DNA from: Candidatus Omnitrophota bacterium
GTDB lineage: Bacteria > Omnitrophota > Gorgyraeia > Tantalellales > Tantalellaceae
DNA: 36,151 nt
Direction of reading: 5' to 3'
NCBI GenBank assembly: GCA_024277375.1
Contig: JAJRVD010000102.1
Coordinates: 1 to 36,151, forward strand
Part shown: positions 9,454-17,668 of the stretch, in pieces
How positions within the stretch are numbered: position 1 is the first letter of the stretch
How the letters are laid out: the number at the start of each line of letters is the position of its first letter
Notes under the pieces: model-generated
What the model saw: only the letters and a program-made list of their open reading frames with translations
Databases searched by the model: none
What the model was told of the DNA's origin: nothing
Made by a program: the position numbers and the translations under genes

Positions 9454-11049
9454 TCAGTTTTTTGTGTTTGGAACATGCTCATAATACGTGAATTTGAGCG
9501 TCCCGGAGCTGGTTTTTCTATATTTTTCATATCCCGGAATATCTTCCGTACTTATTTCAATGTATTTTTTTTGATAATTATCGTTGAATTTTGGATCTCT
9601 GGATAATTCAAGATCCGACAAAAACCAGGGATCATCAGCTGACGAACCATTTGATGACCCCATTATAATGTAATCAGGTCTTCGGGATAAAACATAGGCT
9701 CCATCCCCTTTCGCATGCCCTGGAACCGATTGCCAATATAGTTTTTTCTCTTTCATTACTCGTTTGGCTATATGCGCGTCATTTAATCCCAACATATCTA
9801 TATATGCATTATCCGGTGCGTAATATGGGGTGGAACCTGCTGTATTTAGAGCAACCAAAGAACCTTTAGGCCATGCTTCATTTATATATTTTCCAACGAT
9901 CGTGCCGATGAACGCAGCAGGATCCATTTTACGACTATCTTCATCAATATGAAATATCTGCAACCCGACACAAAATAACACGAGATAACTTATTACAAAA
10001 ATTTTTGTTCCCTTCAAGTGATCAATAAGCGGTATCGCCAAAAAATATACCAGCAATACTGTGACAGGAACAAGAGGCAGAAAAAAACGATACACTAACA
10101 TGTGATCTCCGCCAAGATAAAGGATATATGCCGTAAAAAGCACAATATTCAACAAAAGGTATGTTTTTTTATCGTCCCATGTCTTTTTAAAAAGTGAATA
10201 TGGTATCAGCAACGTTAGCCCTAAGAAAAAATACGGGGGAGACGCAAAATAAAATATGAGATATTTTATACCGCTGATCAGCTTGTAGCCATCAAAACCA
10301 TCAGCCTTTACATAAAAGGTGTTGGGCAGGATATTCCCGTAATATTTGGATCTCCATACAAAGTATGGTCCGAAGATCAGAAAAAAGCATAAAATAAACA
10401 AAAGAACTTGTTTGATTTTTACATCTTTTTTCTTTACGAAAAGGTACAGCAAAAACATGAAAGCAATAACCGCGAAAATTATACCGTCCGGACGCGTTGT
10501 CGCGGCCAACGAAAAAGCAAGGCCGCTTACAGCAATTAGCCGCCCTTTTTGTGGGCAATCAATGGCTTTTACCATAAGCCAAATACCTATGGTGCATAGA
10601 AACGTAAAAAGCAGACTTTCCATCCCGGATAAAGACCAGATTATCAACGGGAAAGAAGTTAAGATCAGTAACATCGGCGTATATCTCAAGAGGCTGTTTT
10701 GACGGAATAATTTCGCGGCGGGTAAACTCCGCAGGTATAATCCCGCGAAGACGATCAACCCTACAAAAGATGTAACACCTACTATCTTTGAAGCTACTAC
10801 CAGATCTATCCCCGCTTTTCCCAGCAGGCTTACAAAGATAAGATGAAGAAAATTAGAATAACCCTCCACTCTTTCACCGGGATTCCATACAATTCCATTG
10901 CCATCTAAGAAGTTCTGACAATATCTTAAGGTTATGAACGCGTCGTCTTGATAAAATGCCCTGTGACGATAAAACCCTATAATGCAGATCAATATCGCGA
11001 CACATACAAATACAGCAGATAATATTTTTTCACGTTTATTCATGATCAA
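9454..11049 (-). CDS. GT-C membrane glycosyltransferase, AftB-like
   Basis: A 531-residue polytopic protein. The first loop reads YQDDAFITLRYCQNFLDG (Asp35-Asp36) followed by WNPGERVEGYSNFLH, nearly the same signature as in the protein at 3537-5336, so the two are paralogues. Membrane helices continue to about residue 365. The C-terminal soluble domain has NTAGSTPYYAPDNAYIDMLGLND, similar in placement to the VDIGAINYLADIRCLDLWGL stretch of the 541-residue enzyme. This suggests a shared C-terminal domain in this family. Polyprenyl-phosphate-sugar-dependent transfer on the outer membrane face is inferred from family knowledge. The 100 bases downstream (9353-9453) hold no gene I can see. Met3 is an alternative start. 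Confidence 0.75.
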   Translation of the reverse strand: MIMNKREKILSAVFVCVAILICIIGFYRHRAFYQDDAFITLRYCQNFLDGNGIVWNPGERVEGYSNFLHLIFVSLLGKAGIDLVVASKIVGVTSFVGLIVFAGLYLRSLPAAKLFRQNSLLRYTPMLLILTSFPLIIWSLSGMESLLFTFLCTIGIWLMVKAIDCPQKGRLIAVSGLAFSLAATTRPDGIIFAVIAFMFLLYLFVKKKDVKIKQVLLFILCFFLIFGPYFVWRSKYYGNILPNTFYVKADGFDGYKLISGIKYLIFYFASPPYFFLGLTLLIPYSLFKKTWDDKKTYLLLNIVLFTAYILYLGGDHMLVYRFFLPLVPVTVLLVYFLAIPLIDHLKGTKIFVISYLVLFCVGLQIFHIDEDSRKMDPAAFIGTIVGKYINEAWPKGSLVALNTAGSTPYYAPDNAYIDMLGLNDAHIAKRVMKEKKLYWQSVPGHAKGDGAYVLSRRPDYIIMGSSNGSSADDPWFLSDLELSRDPKFNDNYQKKYIEISTEDIPGYEKYRKTSSGTLKFTYYEHVPNTKN

Positions 11050-11092
11050 TAGATCCCTCGGCTCGGCCTATCGGCCTCGCTCGGGATGACAG
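11050..11092. repeat. Short dispersed repeat, GATCCCTCGGCTCGGC family
   Basis: The spacer between two genes is filled by a repeat beginning AGATCCCTCGGCTCGGCC and ending TCGGGATGACA. The inverse of this sequence recurs inside the JAMM-sulfite reductase gene (23362-23400) and in a diverged form at 24462-24502. It is GC-rich with inverted GGCC/CCGAG blocks and can fold on itself. This looks like a non-autonomous interspersed palindromic repeat. Confidence 0.75.
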
Positions 11093-11094
11093 TT

Positions 11095-13140
11095 TTAGAG
11101 CAATGGGCTCCCATCCATGTCATTTTTTTTCTCTGCTCCACCCTCTCCGACTATCTCTAAAATAGTCGGTGTTATATCCATGATCGAGGGGTTTTCTTTT
11201 TTGATTTGTTTATTACAAAACAGTATTCCCGGGATAAGCTCCGGATCGAACAAATGCGAACCGGACCATTTTTTCAGATTATCCTCGATCAGCCCTTTCG
11301 GCACGCCTCCGATAGCTGTCTGCCAGGAAGCGCGGTAGCCTTTATTGAAACCTATATACAGATCCGGAGCTTTATCGGAGTAAGGCCCCCAGAATATGTC
11401 AGTATTCTTATATACGTTTTTTATAACAGGTTCATTATGTTTATCGTCGGTCCATTCTTTGAGTTGACGCGATATATCTTCGATCAAAAGATCCGTTTCC
11501 TTGCCCTCTTCTACAACACCTTCGGCTTCACGACCTTTTTGATTGATATAGATCGATCCGAACCCGATCGCGTATGCTTTTGTTCCGGACCAATCAATAT
11601 CCGCCAACAACTCTTCACCTGACTCAGCTTCAGCATTCCTCAGTTTAAGGTATCCATTGTCTCTGAGCCACGTATTCACGTGAGCAGCCCGTCTAAAGGT
11701 GTCAAACCCGTGGTCGGACAAAACAATTATCGTATCGTCCTTGTCTAGTTTATCCAATACCTCTCCAAGAATGCCGTCTATCTTTTTATACCAGGTGCGG
11801 ATCATTTCTTTGTATTCTTGAGGGGCGTCTTTTTCGTATAGAAGATGTTCAGCATCCGTATACCGCCAAAACATATGCTGAATAATATCGGACGCGCCAA
11901 AATAACAAAAAAGCACACCATTCTTCATGCGGCCAAGCTCAAGATCAAGCACGTCCTGCTTTTGTTTTAAAATAGTGTCTATCTGTTTGAGGAACGCTTC
12001 CTCGTCGAGCCGTTTTTCGTTAACGGCCCAGGTGTCAGCGGGCATACCCTGGGTATAATAAAGACCGGTTTTATCGGTAAGCTCTTTGGCGTATCCAGCG
12101 GGGTGTGAGATCTGAAAAAAGGGATCCCTCGGATCAAAGTTAATTGGACTTATATACAATTTAAATTCGGGTTCGGTCTCCACTAAATATAATTTGAATA
12201 TGCCTTTGGCTTTCTTAAGCGGTCCCACCTTAAAGACGACCTCATTCCAATCACTCCACTCACCCGTTTCTATCTCGACTTTTTTGTTTTGATATTCGAT
12301 AGTCGCTTTATCACCTTTCATTGTCACTTCTATTGGTACTGTTACATTTTCCGCACCGGATGTGGTCGCGACTCTCGGACCGATGAGATCCACCTGCATA
12401 CGAGAAGCTTTATTAACATGAAAAACCTTACCGCCGATATCCTTACTCTCATCAATAGATTCTGTAGTATAAAAAGAAAACGTTCCTTCCGTACCAAGAA
12501 TATCCGGCACACCCATCCCCGAAAGCATCCTACCATATATTTTGTCGGGTGGATACGTTAGAGGATGTGAGATAACAACCGTTGGCACCTTTCGTTCAGA
12601 AGTATAATTCCAAAAACATTTATCTTTAATAACCTTTTGAGGCTTCCCGCCTTTAGCCGGATCAGACAAAGATAATCTCAAACCATAATCCGCGGGATCC
12701 CTGACTATAAAATCAAAAATTCCGGTCTTGCCCGGATTCTTGCCTGTCGCGAAACTTGCCCAGGCAACAGGCGATTGGGCTGGATTTGTCGTCGCGAGAC
12801 GGCGATAAGAACCTGCTTTCTTTAACCGCTCGAAATTCGGAAGCTTACCTTCGGCCATCATAGATTCCATAATATCCGGACTTAAGCCATCAAACCCGAG
12901 AATAATGATCTTATCCTTAAATTCACTTGCGCTTTTTTTCATGATTACCCCGGCCGTGATCAGACCTAAAACAACAATAAAACCACTCACGAATATTTTT
13001 TTATGTCTCTTAAAAAACGAACATATCCTCCGGAAGAACAGCGAGAACGTCCCCAAAAAACCCAGCAGTAACGCGATTATCCCTCCACCAGCCCCTACTA
13101 TCGTAAACCCGCTTCCTGGATCTATATAAGCTATGAACAT
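11095..13140 (-). CDS. Type I phosphodiesterase/nucleotide pyrophosphatase family membrane enzyme
   Basis: A 681-residue protein of the alkaline phosphatase superfamily. Two membrane segments occupy about residues 10-36 and 48-68, followed by a large extracytoplasmic domain. KIIILGFDGLSPDIM gives the first metal-binding Asp (84), TTNPAQSPVAWASFATG gives the nucleophile region (Ser123 likely), and IIVLSDHGFDTF and HVNTWL supply the second metal site. The order matches the Phosphodiest family (AP-type phosphodiesterases and nucleotide pyrophosphatases). Substrate is unknown; an envelope lipid-linked or nucleotide-sugar substrate is plausible from the neighbouring glycosyltransferases. Repeats flank it on both sides, so it is probably transcribed separately from the packed genes downstream. 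Confidence 0.8.
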   Translation of the reverse strand: MFIAYIDPGSGFTIVGAGGGIIALLLGFLGTFSLFFRRICSFFKRHKKIFVSGFIVVLGLITAGVIMKKSASEFKDKIIILGFDGLSPDIMESMMAEGKLPNFERLKKAGSYRRLATTNPAQSPVAWASFATGKNPGKTGIFDFIVRDPADYGLRLSLSDPAKGGKPQKVIKDKCFWNYTSERKVPTVVISHPLTYPPDKIYGRMLSGMGVPDILGTEGTFSFYTTESIDESKDIGGKVFHVNKASRMQVDLIGPRVATTSGAENVTVPIEVTMKGDKATIEYQNKKVEIETGEWSDWNEVVFKVGPLKKAKGIFKLYLVETEPEFKLYISPINFDPRDPFFQISHPAGYAKELTDKTGLYYTQGMPADTWAVNEKRLDEEAFLKQIDTILKQKQDVLDLELGRMKNGVLFCYFGASDIIQHMFWRYTDAEHLLYEKDAPQEYKEMIRTWYKKIDGILGEVLDKLDKDDTIIVLSDHGFDTFRRAAHVNTWLRDNGYLKLRNAEAESGEELLADIDWSGTKAYAIGFGSIYINQKGREAEGVVEEGKETDLLIEDISRQLKEWTDDKHNEPVIKNVYKNTDIFWGPYSDKAPDLYIGFNKGYRASWQTAIGGVPKGLIEDNLKKWSGSHLFDPELIPGILFCNKQIKKENPSIMDITPTILEIVGEGGAEKKNDMDGSPLL

Positions 13141-13167
13141 ATCTATTGCTCTCGTCTCTCTGTCATT

Positions 13168-13278
13168 CAGACTGTGTCATAATGTAGGGGCTTGATTCAT
13201 CAAGCCCGTTATATCGGGTTCGATGAATCGAACCCCTACAATATATTGTATGCGGCCATCCGCAAAACGAATTACGAC
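13168..13278 (+). repeat. TIR-bearing intergenic element, copy R1
   Basis: Starts CAGACTGTGTCATAATGTAG and ends with GCAAAACGAATTACGAC, lacking the last few bases of the right terminus found in R2. Internally it holds two hairpin arms: CTTGATTCATCAAG, and GGTTCGATGAATCGAACC followed by CCTACAATATATTG. The same sequence recurs at 15330, 20444, 21459, 23536 and 25796. No coding potential. The terminal inverted repeats suggest a MITE-like element. Confidence 0.85.
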
Positions 13279-13322
13279 GAAGCAATCTCATAAATTCAGA
13301 GATTGCTTCGGGCCTTCGGCCC
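13279..13322. repeat. Two adjacent hairpins downstream of the epimerase gene
   Basis: GAAGCAATCTC (13279-13289) pairs with GAGATTGCTTC (13299-13309) across a 9-base loop, then GGGCC and GGCCC pair around TTC (13310-13322). The block lies 14 to 57 bases past the stop of the epimerase gene. A related sequence (GATTGCGAGAAGCGAAGCGA) is at 25914, beside the carrier gene, so this is another repeat family. No T-run follows, so termination is only possible, not shown. Confidence 0.6.
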
Positions 13323-13335
13323 TCGCGATGACGAC

Positions 13336-14370
13336 TCACAGGAACCTCTTAAAACACCCTAATATCCCCTGTTTCCAGGGAACGCGATGAGTTACACCGG
13401 TATCTGAAAGCTCATCCTTATGCTCCAAATACCACTCGTACGAACGTATAAGCGCCTCGGCATTACTGTGTTTCGGAACCCATCCAAGTGTATTTTTTAT
13501 TTTTTCTATAGAAACAAAAGAATCCGTATCAGCTGTACCATACACCCACTTATATAACGGCGAAAGTTTCATTGCCTCAAATAGAGCCAATACAGGCTTT
13601 ACAAAAGACGCCGGAGTTGATAAAACCTTTGAGCCTGTCGCAGCAAACCCGCATAATGCTCCAACATCTTTAGACACCGTATCGAACCGGCCGGAGCCCA
13701 CATTAAAAGAATCATTTACCTTCTCTTCGGAAAAAGTAAGAAGCATGTAGATAGCATCGACAAGATCCTCCACCTCAAGAAGCTGGTACCGGTTCTTACC
13801 ATTGCCAATGATGGGTATTTTCTTACCGTTTTCCACCCAATCATAAAGGATCTGAAATACCCCTAATCTACCGGTCCCTATGAATGTCTTCGGACGTATT
13901 ACGGGAACACACATCCCCTCGTCTCTATATTTTTCACATATGCCCTCGGCATCAATCTTTGACTGGCCGTAAGAACCAACACCCACCAAAGGGTCACCCT
14001 CATAAATAGAATGTTTTTTGGGAATACCATATACTGCAGTCGACGAGATAAAAACAACTCTTTCACTGCCGCATTCCTTGGCCGCGCTTAAAACGTTCTC
14101 CGTTCCAGTCACGTTAACATCACAAATATCTTTATTTTTCCATAAGGGTAAAGCGGCGGCGGCATGCACAACAACATCAACTTCTTTAAAGATGCTCCTC
14201 AATTCATCTCTATCCCTTACGTCCGCGTTAACATATTTTACATTTTCAGGGTATTCGTTATGGTCTATGGGCTCAATATCCAGAACAATGATATCATCAA
14301 ACTTATCTTTAAGCCTGTTACAAATATGATAACCTAAAAATCCTGCTCCACCTGTTACCGCTAACTTCAT
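13336..14370 (-). CDS. NAD(P)-dependent sugar/steroid-type epimerase or dehydrogenase (extended SDR)
   Basis: A 344-residue extended short-chain dehydrogenase. The N-terminus holds the Rossmann motif TGGAGFLG (residues 6-13). The acidic DIEP at the end of the second strand suggests NAD preference. The active site shows ISSTAVYG (Ser109-Thr111) and Y134-G-Q-S-K138. The length and the C-terminal region are typical of nucleotide-sugar epimerases and 3-beta-hydroxysteroid-dehydrogenase-like members. It lies just downstream of a UbiA-type prenyltransferase. In mycobacteria the product of the UbiA enzyme (decaprenyl-phosphoryl ribose) is epimerised by a DprE1/DprE2 pair, of which DprE2 is an SDR, so a lipid-linked sugar is one possible substrate. 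That link is inference from context; a nucleotide sugar is equally possible. Confidence 0.75.
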   Translation of the reverse strand: MKLAVTGGAGFLGYHICNRLKDKFDDIIVLDIEPIDHNEYPENVKYVNADVRDRDELRSIFKEVDVVVHAAAALPLWKNKDICDVNVTGTENVLSAAKECGSERVVFISSTAVYGIPKKHSIYEGDPLVGVGSYGQSKIDAEGICEKYRDEGMCVPVIRPKTFIGTGRLGVFQILYDWVENGKKIPIIGNGKNRYQLLEVEDLVDAIYMLLTFSEEKVNDSFNVGSGRFDTVSKDVGALCGFAATGSKVLSTPASFVKPVLALFEAMKLSPLYKWVYGTADTDSFVSIEKIKNTLGWVPKHSNAEALIRSYEWYLEHKDELSDTGVTHRVPWKQGILGCFKRFL

Positions 14371-14391
14371 ATTGATTTAACCACCTTATCT

Positions 14392-14426
14392 ACACACCCG
14401 GTGTGGTTTCACCACACCGGGTGTGT
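14392..14426. terminator. Strong perfect hairpin between UbiA and epimerase genes
   Basis: ACACACCCGGTGTGG (14392-14406) pairs perfectly with CCACACCGGGTGTGT (14412-14426) around a 5-base loop TTTCA. It starts four bases past the UbiA stop codon. The stem is long enough to terminate or stabilise RNA. On the minus strand no clear T-run follows, so a processing or mRNA-end hairpin is as likely as a true terminator. Its CCACACCGGG core recurs in the loop of the hairpin at 17578-17636. Confidence 0.55.
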
Positions 14427-14429
14427 TCG

Positions 14430-15296
14430 TTAGAAATATATAATACCGACACAAGAAATAAACCATAACACCAGATTTACCTGCATTTTTCTGTCAGAAA
14501 AAAGAATTGTGGTAGGATCGCCGTCCCAATCAAGCACATGTATCAGATAAAGATACCTGAATACGCCATATACCACGAACGGAATAGTATATATCAGGTG
14601 ATCGCTGCCGAACTTCGCTACTGTCCTTCCATCAACCACATAAAGCGCATACATAACAACAATAGACGGCGCGACTACGGCTATCATTTGATCTATAAAC
14701 CTGACGCTATACTTTTCAAGCACAATACGATGATTCGCGGCATCTTCCTCAAAAAGTTTAAGTTCCTGGCGTCTTTTATTCAACCCCATAAACAAGGCTA
14801 AAAAAAGCGTTATAAAAACTATCCAATAGGACAACTGCACATCGGCAATAACACTGCCGGCCAGAATACGCATAAGAAAAAAACCGACTATACAAAACAC
14901 GTCAACAATAACAACATCTTTAAGATATTTTGTATACAGGAAGTTTGATGCAATATACGCCGTTATTATCCATCCAAATTTCACATTAATCATAAACGAG
15001 AAAACAATGGATATCCCCGCCAATATCAGTGCTGTAATTACCGCGTGCTTAGAACTGACCTTACCGGATGCAATACATCTTTTGCTCTTAACAGGATGCA
15101 ATTTATCCTTTTCAATATCGATCATATCGTTTATCAGATATACCACTCCGGCAGCTATTGAGAACAAAAAGAAAGCTATTACAGTTTTAAGGTTATCCGG
15201 AAAAATATTGATTTTTTTCCCAAAAACTAAAGGAAGAAAGATGAAGAGATTTTTCGCCCACTGTTTAGGGCGCAAGGAATGAATTGTATTTATCAT
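14430..15296 (-). CDS. UbiA-family prenyltransferase, decaprenyl-phosphate phosphoribosyltransferase-like
   Basis: A 288-residue polytopic protein starting MINTIHSLRPKQWAKN at 15296. The longer frame upstream is translated repeat sequence and is rejected. The first Asp-rich motif reads NDMIDIEKDKLHPVKSKRCIASG, close to the NDVxDxxxDxxHPxKxxRPIAxG of decaprenyl-phosphate 5-phosphoribosyltransferase (Rv3806c group). VDVFCIVGFFLMRILAG and LFMGLNKRRQEL also fit that subgroup rather than quinone-type UbiA. Such enzymes move phosphoribose from PRPP to a polyprenyl phosphate in the membrane, the first step to polyprenyl-phospho-arabinose or ribose donors. AftB-like glycosyltransferases downstream could use such donors. 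No clear ribosome binding site precedes the start. A general lipid prenyltransferase cannot be ruled out. Confidence 0.75.
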   Translation of the reverse strand: MINTIHSLRPKQWAKNLFIFLPLVFGKKINIFPDNLKTVIAFFLFSIAAGVVYLINDMIDIEKDKLHPVKSKRCIASGKVSSKHAVITALILAGISIVFSFMINVKFGWIITAYIASNFLYTKYLKDVVIVDVFCIVGFFLMRILAGSVIADVQLSYWIVFITLFLALFMGLNKRRQELKLFEEDAANHRIVLEKYSVRFIDQMIAVVAPSIVVMYALYVVDGRTVAKFGSDHLIYTIPFVVYGVFRYLYLIHVLDWDGDPTTILFSDRKMQVNLVLWFISCVGIIYF

Positions 15297-15329
15297 AATT
15301 AATTTAATGGCAATACGGAGGCCGCCTAA

Positions 15330-15448
15330 CAGACTGTGTCGTAATGTAGGGTCTTGATTCATCAAGCCCGTTATATCGGGTTCGATGAATCGAACCCCTA
15401 CAATATATTGTAGGCGGCCACCCGCAAAACGAATTACAACACAGTCTG
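15330..15448 (+). repeat. TIR-bearing intergenic element, copy R2 (best termini)
   Basis: A 119-bp unit with terminal inverted repeats: CAGACTGTGTCGTAAT at the left and ATTACAACACAGTCTG at the right, matching at 15 of 16 positions when one is inverted. Flanking GCCGCCTAA and AAGCGGGC are also roughly inverted, so the ends may extend a little further. The body has the same two hairpin arms as R1. This copy best shows the element's full extent. Confidence 0.88.
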
Positions 15449-15511
15449 TAAGCGGGCAACTAAACAAATCTATCATGAAAATGGCAAAATTTAAAGATAA
15501 ATATACGAAAC

Positions 15512-16672
15512 TTATTTCCCGTAAGGCGAGATCTCCCTGAGACGGGTTATAATGGGAGGGACATTTTTGATAATATGATCGATGTCCTTTTCGGTATTGT
15601 ACCGGCTCAAACTAAAGCGAATGGACCCCTGAATAAACGCGAAGGGTATACCCATTGCCCGTAAGACCTGCGATGGCGATAAAGAACCGGAAGTACAGGC
15701 AGATCCCGATGAAGCCGCTATATCCTTCTCATCCATCATCAGCAGAATTGCTTCACCTTCCACAAACTCAAAGCCTATGTTTGTTGTGTTGGGCAGGCGA
15801 TTATCTGTGGCACCATTGATCCTTGAATCCGGGACTTTCTCCAAAAGAGCTTTTTCAAGTTTATCGCGCAGAGCTTTTACTTTTGCTTTTTCATCTCCAA
15901 GGCCCTTTTGAACCAACCGGCAAGCTACCCCAAGACCTACAATGGACGGTACATTTTCCGTACCCGCGCGTCGGCTATGTTCCTGATGTCCTCCAACAAG
16001 AAAGGGACTGAATTTTGTGCCCCTCCTTACATAAAGAGCACCGATCCCCTTGGGAGCATGTATTTTATGCCCTGAAATGGACATAAGGTCCACCGGAAGG
16101 TCTGTCATTTTAAGAGACACTTTCCCCACACTCTGCACAGCATCGGTATGGAATACCACTCCCCGGACCCTGGCGATCTCAGCTATTTCTTCGATCGGGA
16201 AAAGCACGCCTGTTTCATTATTAGCATGCATTATTGTTATGATGGCGGTATCAGAATCGACAGAAGATTTGAGTTCATTTATGTCTATCATCCCCTCTTC
16301 ATTAACGCTCAGGTAAGTTACTCTGTATCCGACTGTTTCCATATATCGGCAAAGATTGATAACAGCCGGGTGCTCTACTTTTGTAGTGATTATATGTCTT
16401 TTCTCCGGATATGCCTTTAGAGTGCTCATTATCGCGGTATTATCACTTTCGGTACCACAGCTTGTGAAAATTATCTCCGCCGGATCACCGGCCCCTATTA
16501 AACTCGCGACTGATTCTCTGGCGGCTTCAACGTCTTTATGTACTCTTCCGCCAAAGGTGTGCATACTGGACGGGTTGCCATACTTATCCGTAAAAAAAGG
16601 CTTCATAGCCTCAATGGCTTCCGGGGCGACCATTGTAGTCGCGTTGTTGTCTACATACACTATGTTTTTCAT
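15512..16672 (-). CDS. nifS: Cysteine desulfurase, NifS type
   Basis: A 386-residue PLP enzyme that takes sulfur from cysteine as an enzyme persulfide and hands it to NifU for Fe-S assembly. It begins YVDNNATTMVAPEA and has HPAVIN near 101, ISGHKIHAPKGIG with the PLP lysine at 203, and SSGSACTSGS with the catalytic cysteine at 326. Length and motifs are those of the NifS/IscS group (group I). Its start overlaps the end of nifU by four bases (ATGA), so they form one unit. It sits in a sulfur-assimilation region, where sulfite reductase and APS reductase both need Fe-S clusters; it may serve general Fe-S synthesis. There are no nitrogenase genes in view. Confidence 0.93.
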   Translation of the reverse strand: MKNIVYVDNNATTMVAPEAIEAMKPFFTDKYGNPSSMHTFGGRVHKDVEAARESVASLIGAGDPAEIIFTSCGTESDNTAIMSTLKAYPEKRHIITTKVEHPAVINLCRYMETVGYRVTYLSVNEEGMIDINELKSSVDSDTAIITIMHANNETGVLFPIEEIAEIARVRGVVFHTDAVQSVGKVSLKMTDLPVDLMSISGHKIHAPKGIGALYVRRGTKFSPFLVGGHQEHSRRAGTENVPSIVGLGVACRLVQKGLGDEKAKVKALRDKLEKALLEKVPDSRINGATDNRLPNTTNIGFEFVEGEAILLMMDEKDIAASSGSACTSGSLSPSQVLRAMGIPFAFIQGSIRFSLSRYNTEKDIDHIIKNVPPIITRLREISPYGK

Positions 16673-17529
16673 CCTGCAACCTCTTCTACTTCAATATTAT
16701 CGTCAACAAATTCTTTCAGCTTTGATTCAACCAAAGTCTTTAAAGTAACTCCCGTGGCGGGGCACCCTAAACAAGTTCCCAGGAACTTAATATAAACCTT
16801 ATTACGATCTATATCAATAACCTCCAGATTCCCGCCATCCGCTTTGAGTTGCGGACGTATTTCTCTCTCTATCGTATCCTGTATCAGAGATATCCTTTCA
16901 AGATTAGTGAGTTTTTTCTCGGTTTTCTTCTTTGGCGGAGTCTTCTTTTTTGTCCCTTCTTTTTCCAAAAACTCTTTGAGAAGCGCTTCGATCTCCGGTT
17001 TACATTTACCACATCCGCCGCCGGCTTTCGTATAATTTGTTATTTCCTCGACCGTACGCAGATTGTTTTCCTTGATCGAACGAATTATCTTTTTATCCGT
17101 TACGCTGAAACATTTACAGATTATCTTCTCTTCTCCCACTATCTCCTTAACTACAGGAGCTCCTCTGTAATTAGCTATAGCTTTCTCCAGGGCTTCCATC
17201 CCCATAACGGAGCAATGCATTTTCTCCTCCGGAAGACCTCCGAGAAAGTCAGCGATATCTTTATTTGTCACCTTTGACGCCGCCTCCACCGTCATCCCCT
17301 TTATCATTTCGGTCAGAACCGAAGACGAGGCAATGGCACTCGCGCAACCGAAGGTCTGGAATTTAGCGTCTTCAATGATCTCTGTTTTTTTGTTTATACG
17401 CAGGGTTAGTTTTAAAGCGTCGCCGCAAACAATATTACCTATTTCACCAACACCGTCAGGGTTTTCTACCTCTCCGACGTTCTTGGGGTTTTTAAAAAAC
17501 TCCATCACTTTTTCAGAATAATCCCACAT
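16669..17529 (-). CDS. nifU: Modular Fe-S scaffold protein NifU
   Basis: A 286-residue three-part NifU. Residues 1-125 are an IscU-like scaffold with Cys35, Asp37, Cys62 and Cys106. Residues 132-185 are a BFD-like ferredoxin domain with Cys138-x-Cys140 and Cys173-x-x-Cys176, which binds a permanent [2Fe-2S] cluster. A lysine-rich linker (191-206) leads to an Nfu domain with Cys253-x-x-Cys256. The full-length form is typical of nitrogen fixers and of many anaerobes that use a NIF-type system for housekeeping Fe-S clusters. It is followed directly by nifS in an overlapping arrangement. The SD is TGGAGGAGA, near 17537-17545, just before the ATG. Confidence 0.93.
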   Translation of the reverse strand: MWDYSEKVMEFFKNPKNVGEVENPDGVGEIGNIVCGDALKLTLRINKKTEIIEDAKFQTFGCASAIASSSVLTEMIKGMTVEAASKVTNKDIADFLGGLPEEKMHCSVMGMEALEKAIANYRGAPVVKEIVGEEKIICKCFSVTDKKIIRSIKENNLRTVEEITNYTKAGGGCGKCKPEIEALLKEFLEKEGTKKKTPPKKKTEKKLTNLERISLIQDTIEREIRPQLKADGGNLEVIDIDRNKVYIKFLGTCLGCPATGVTLKTLVESKLKEFVDDNIEVEEVAG

Positions 17530-17577
17530 ATCTCTACTTCTCCTCCATTTAATTCGAATGTTATTTTATGAGGATGT

Positions 17578-17636
17578 TGGGGTGTGTTCGGTGGGAGGAT
17601 CCACACCGGGCGGAGGGGCCCACCGAACACACCCCA
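17578..17636. terminator. Long hairpin between cysN and nifU
   Basis: GGGGTGTGTTCGGTGGG (17579-17595) is the exact inverse of CCCACCGAACACACCCC (17619-17635), with one further flanking pair, giving an 18-bp stem and a 23-base loop. The loop contains CCACACCGGG, shared with the hairpin at 14392. It lies 33 bases past the cysN stop and about 49 bases ahead of the nifU start. It could end the cys transcript or be an interspersed palindrome; no T-run follows on the minus strand. Confidence 0.6.
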
Positions 17637-17668
17637 GCAGCCTCTGCACACAAATCTATCATACCAGC

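Noticed and set aside
15297-15476. A longer N-terminus for the UbiA-family protein (348 residues)
   Set aside because: The extra sequence is translation of the R2 repeat and has no family match. The conserved part begins at MINTIHSLRPKQW.
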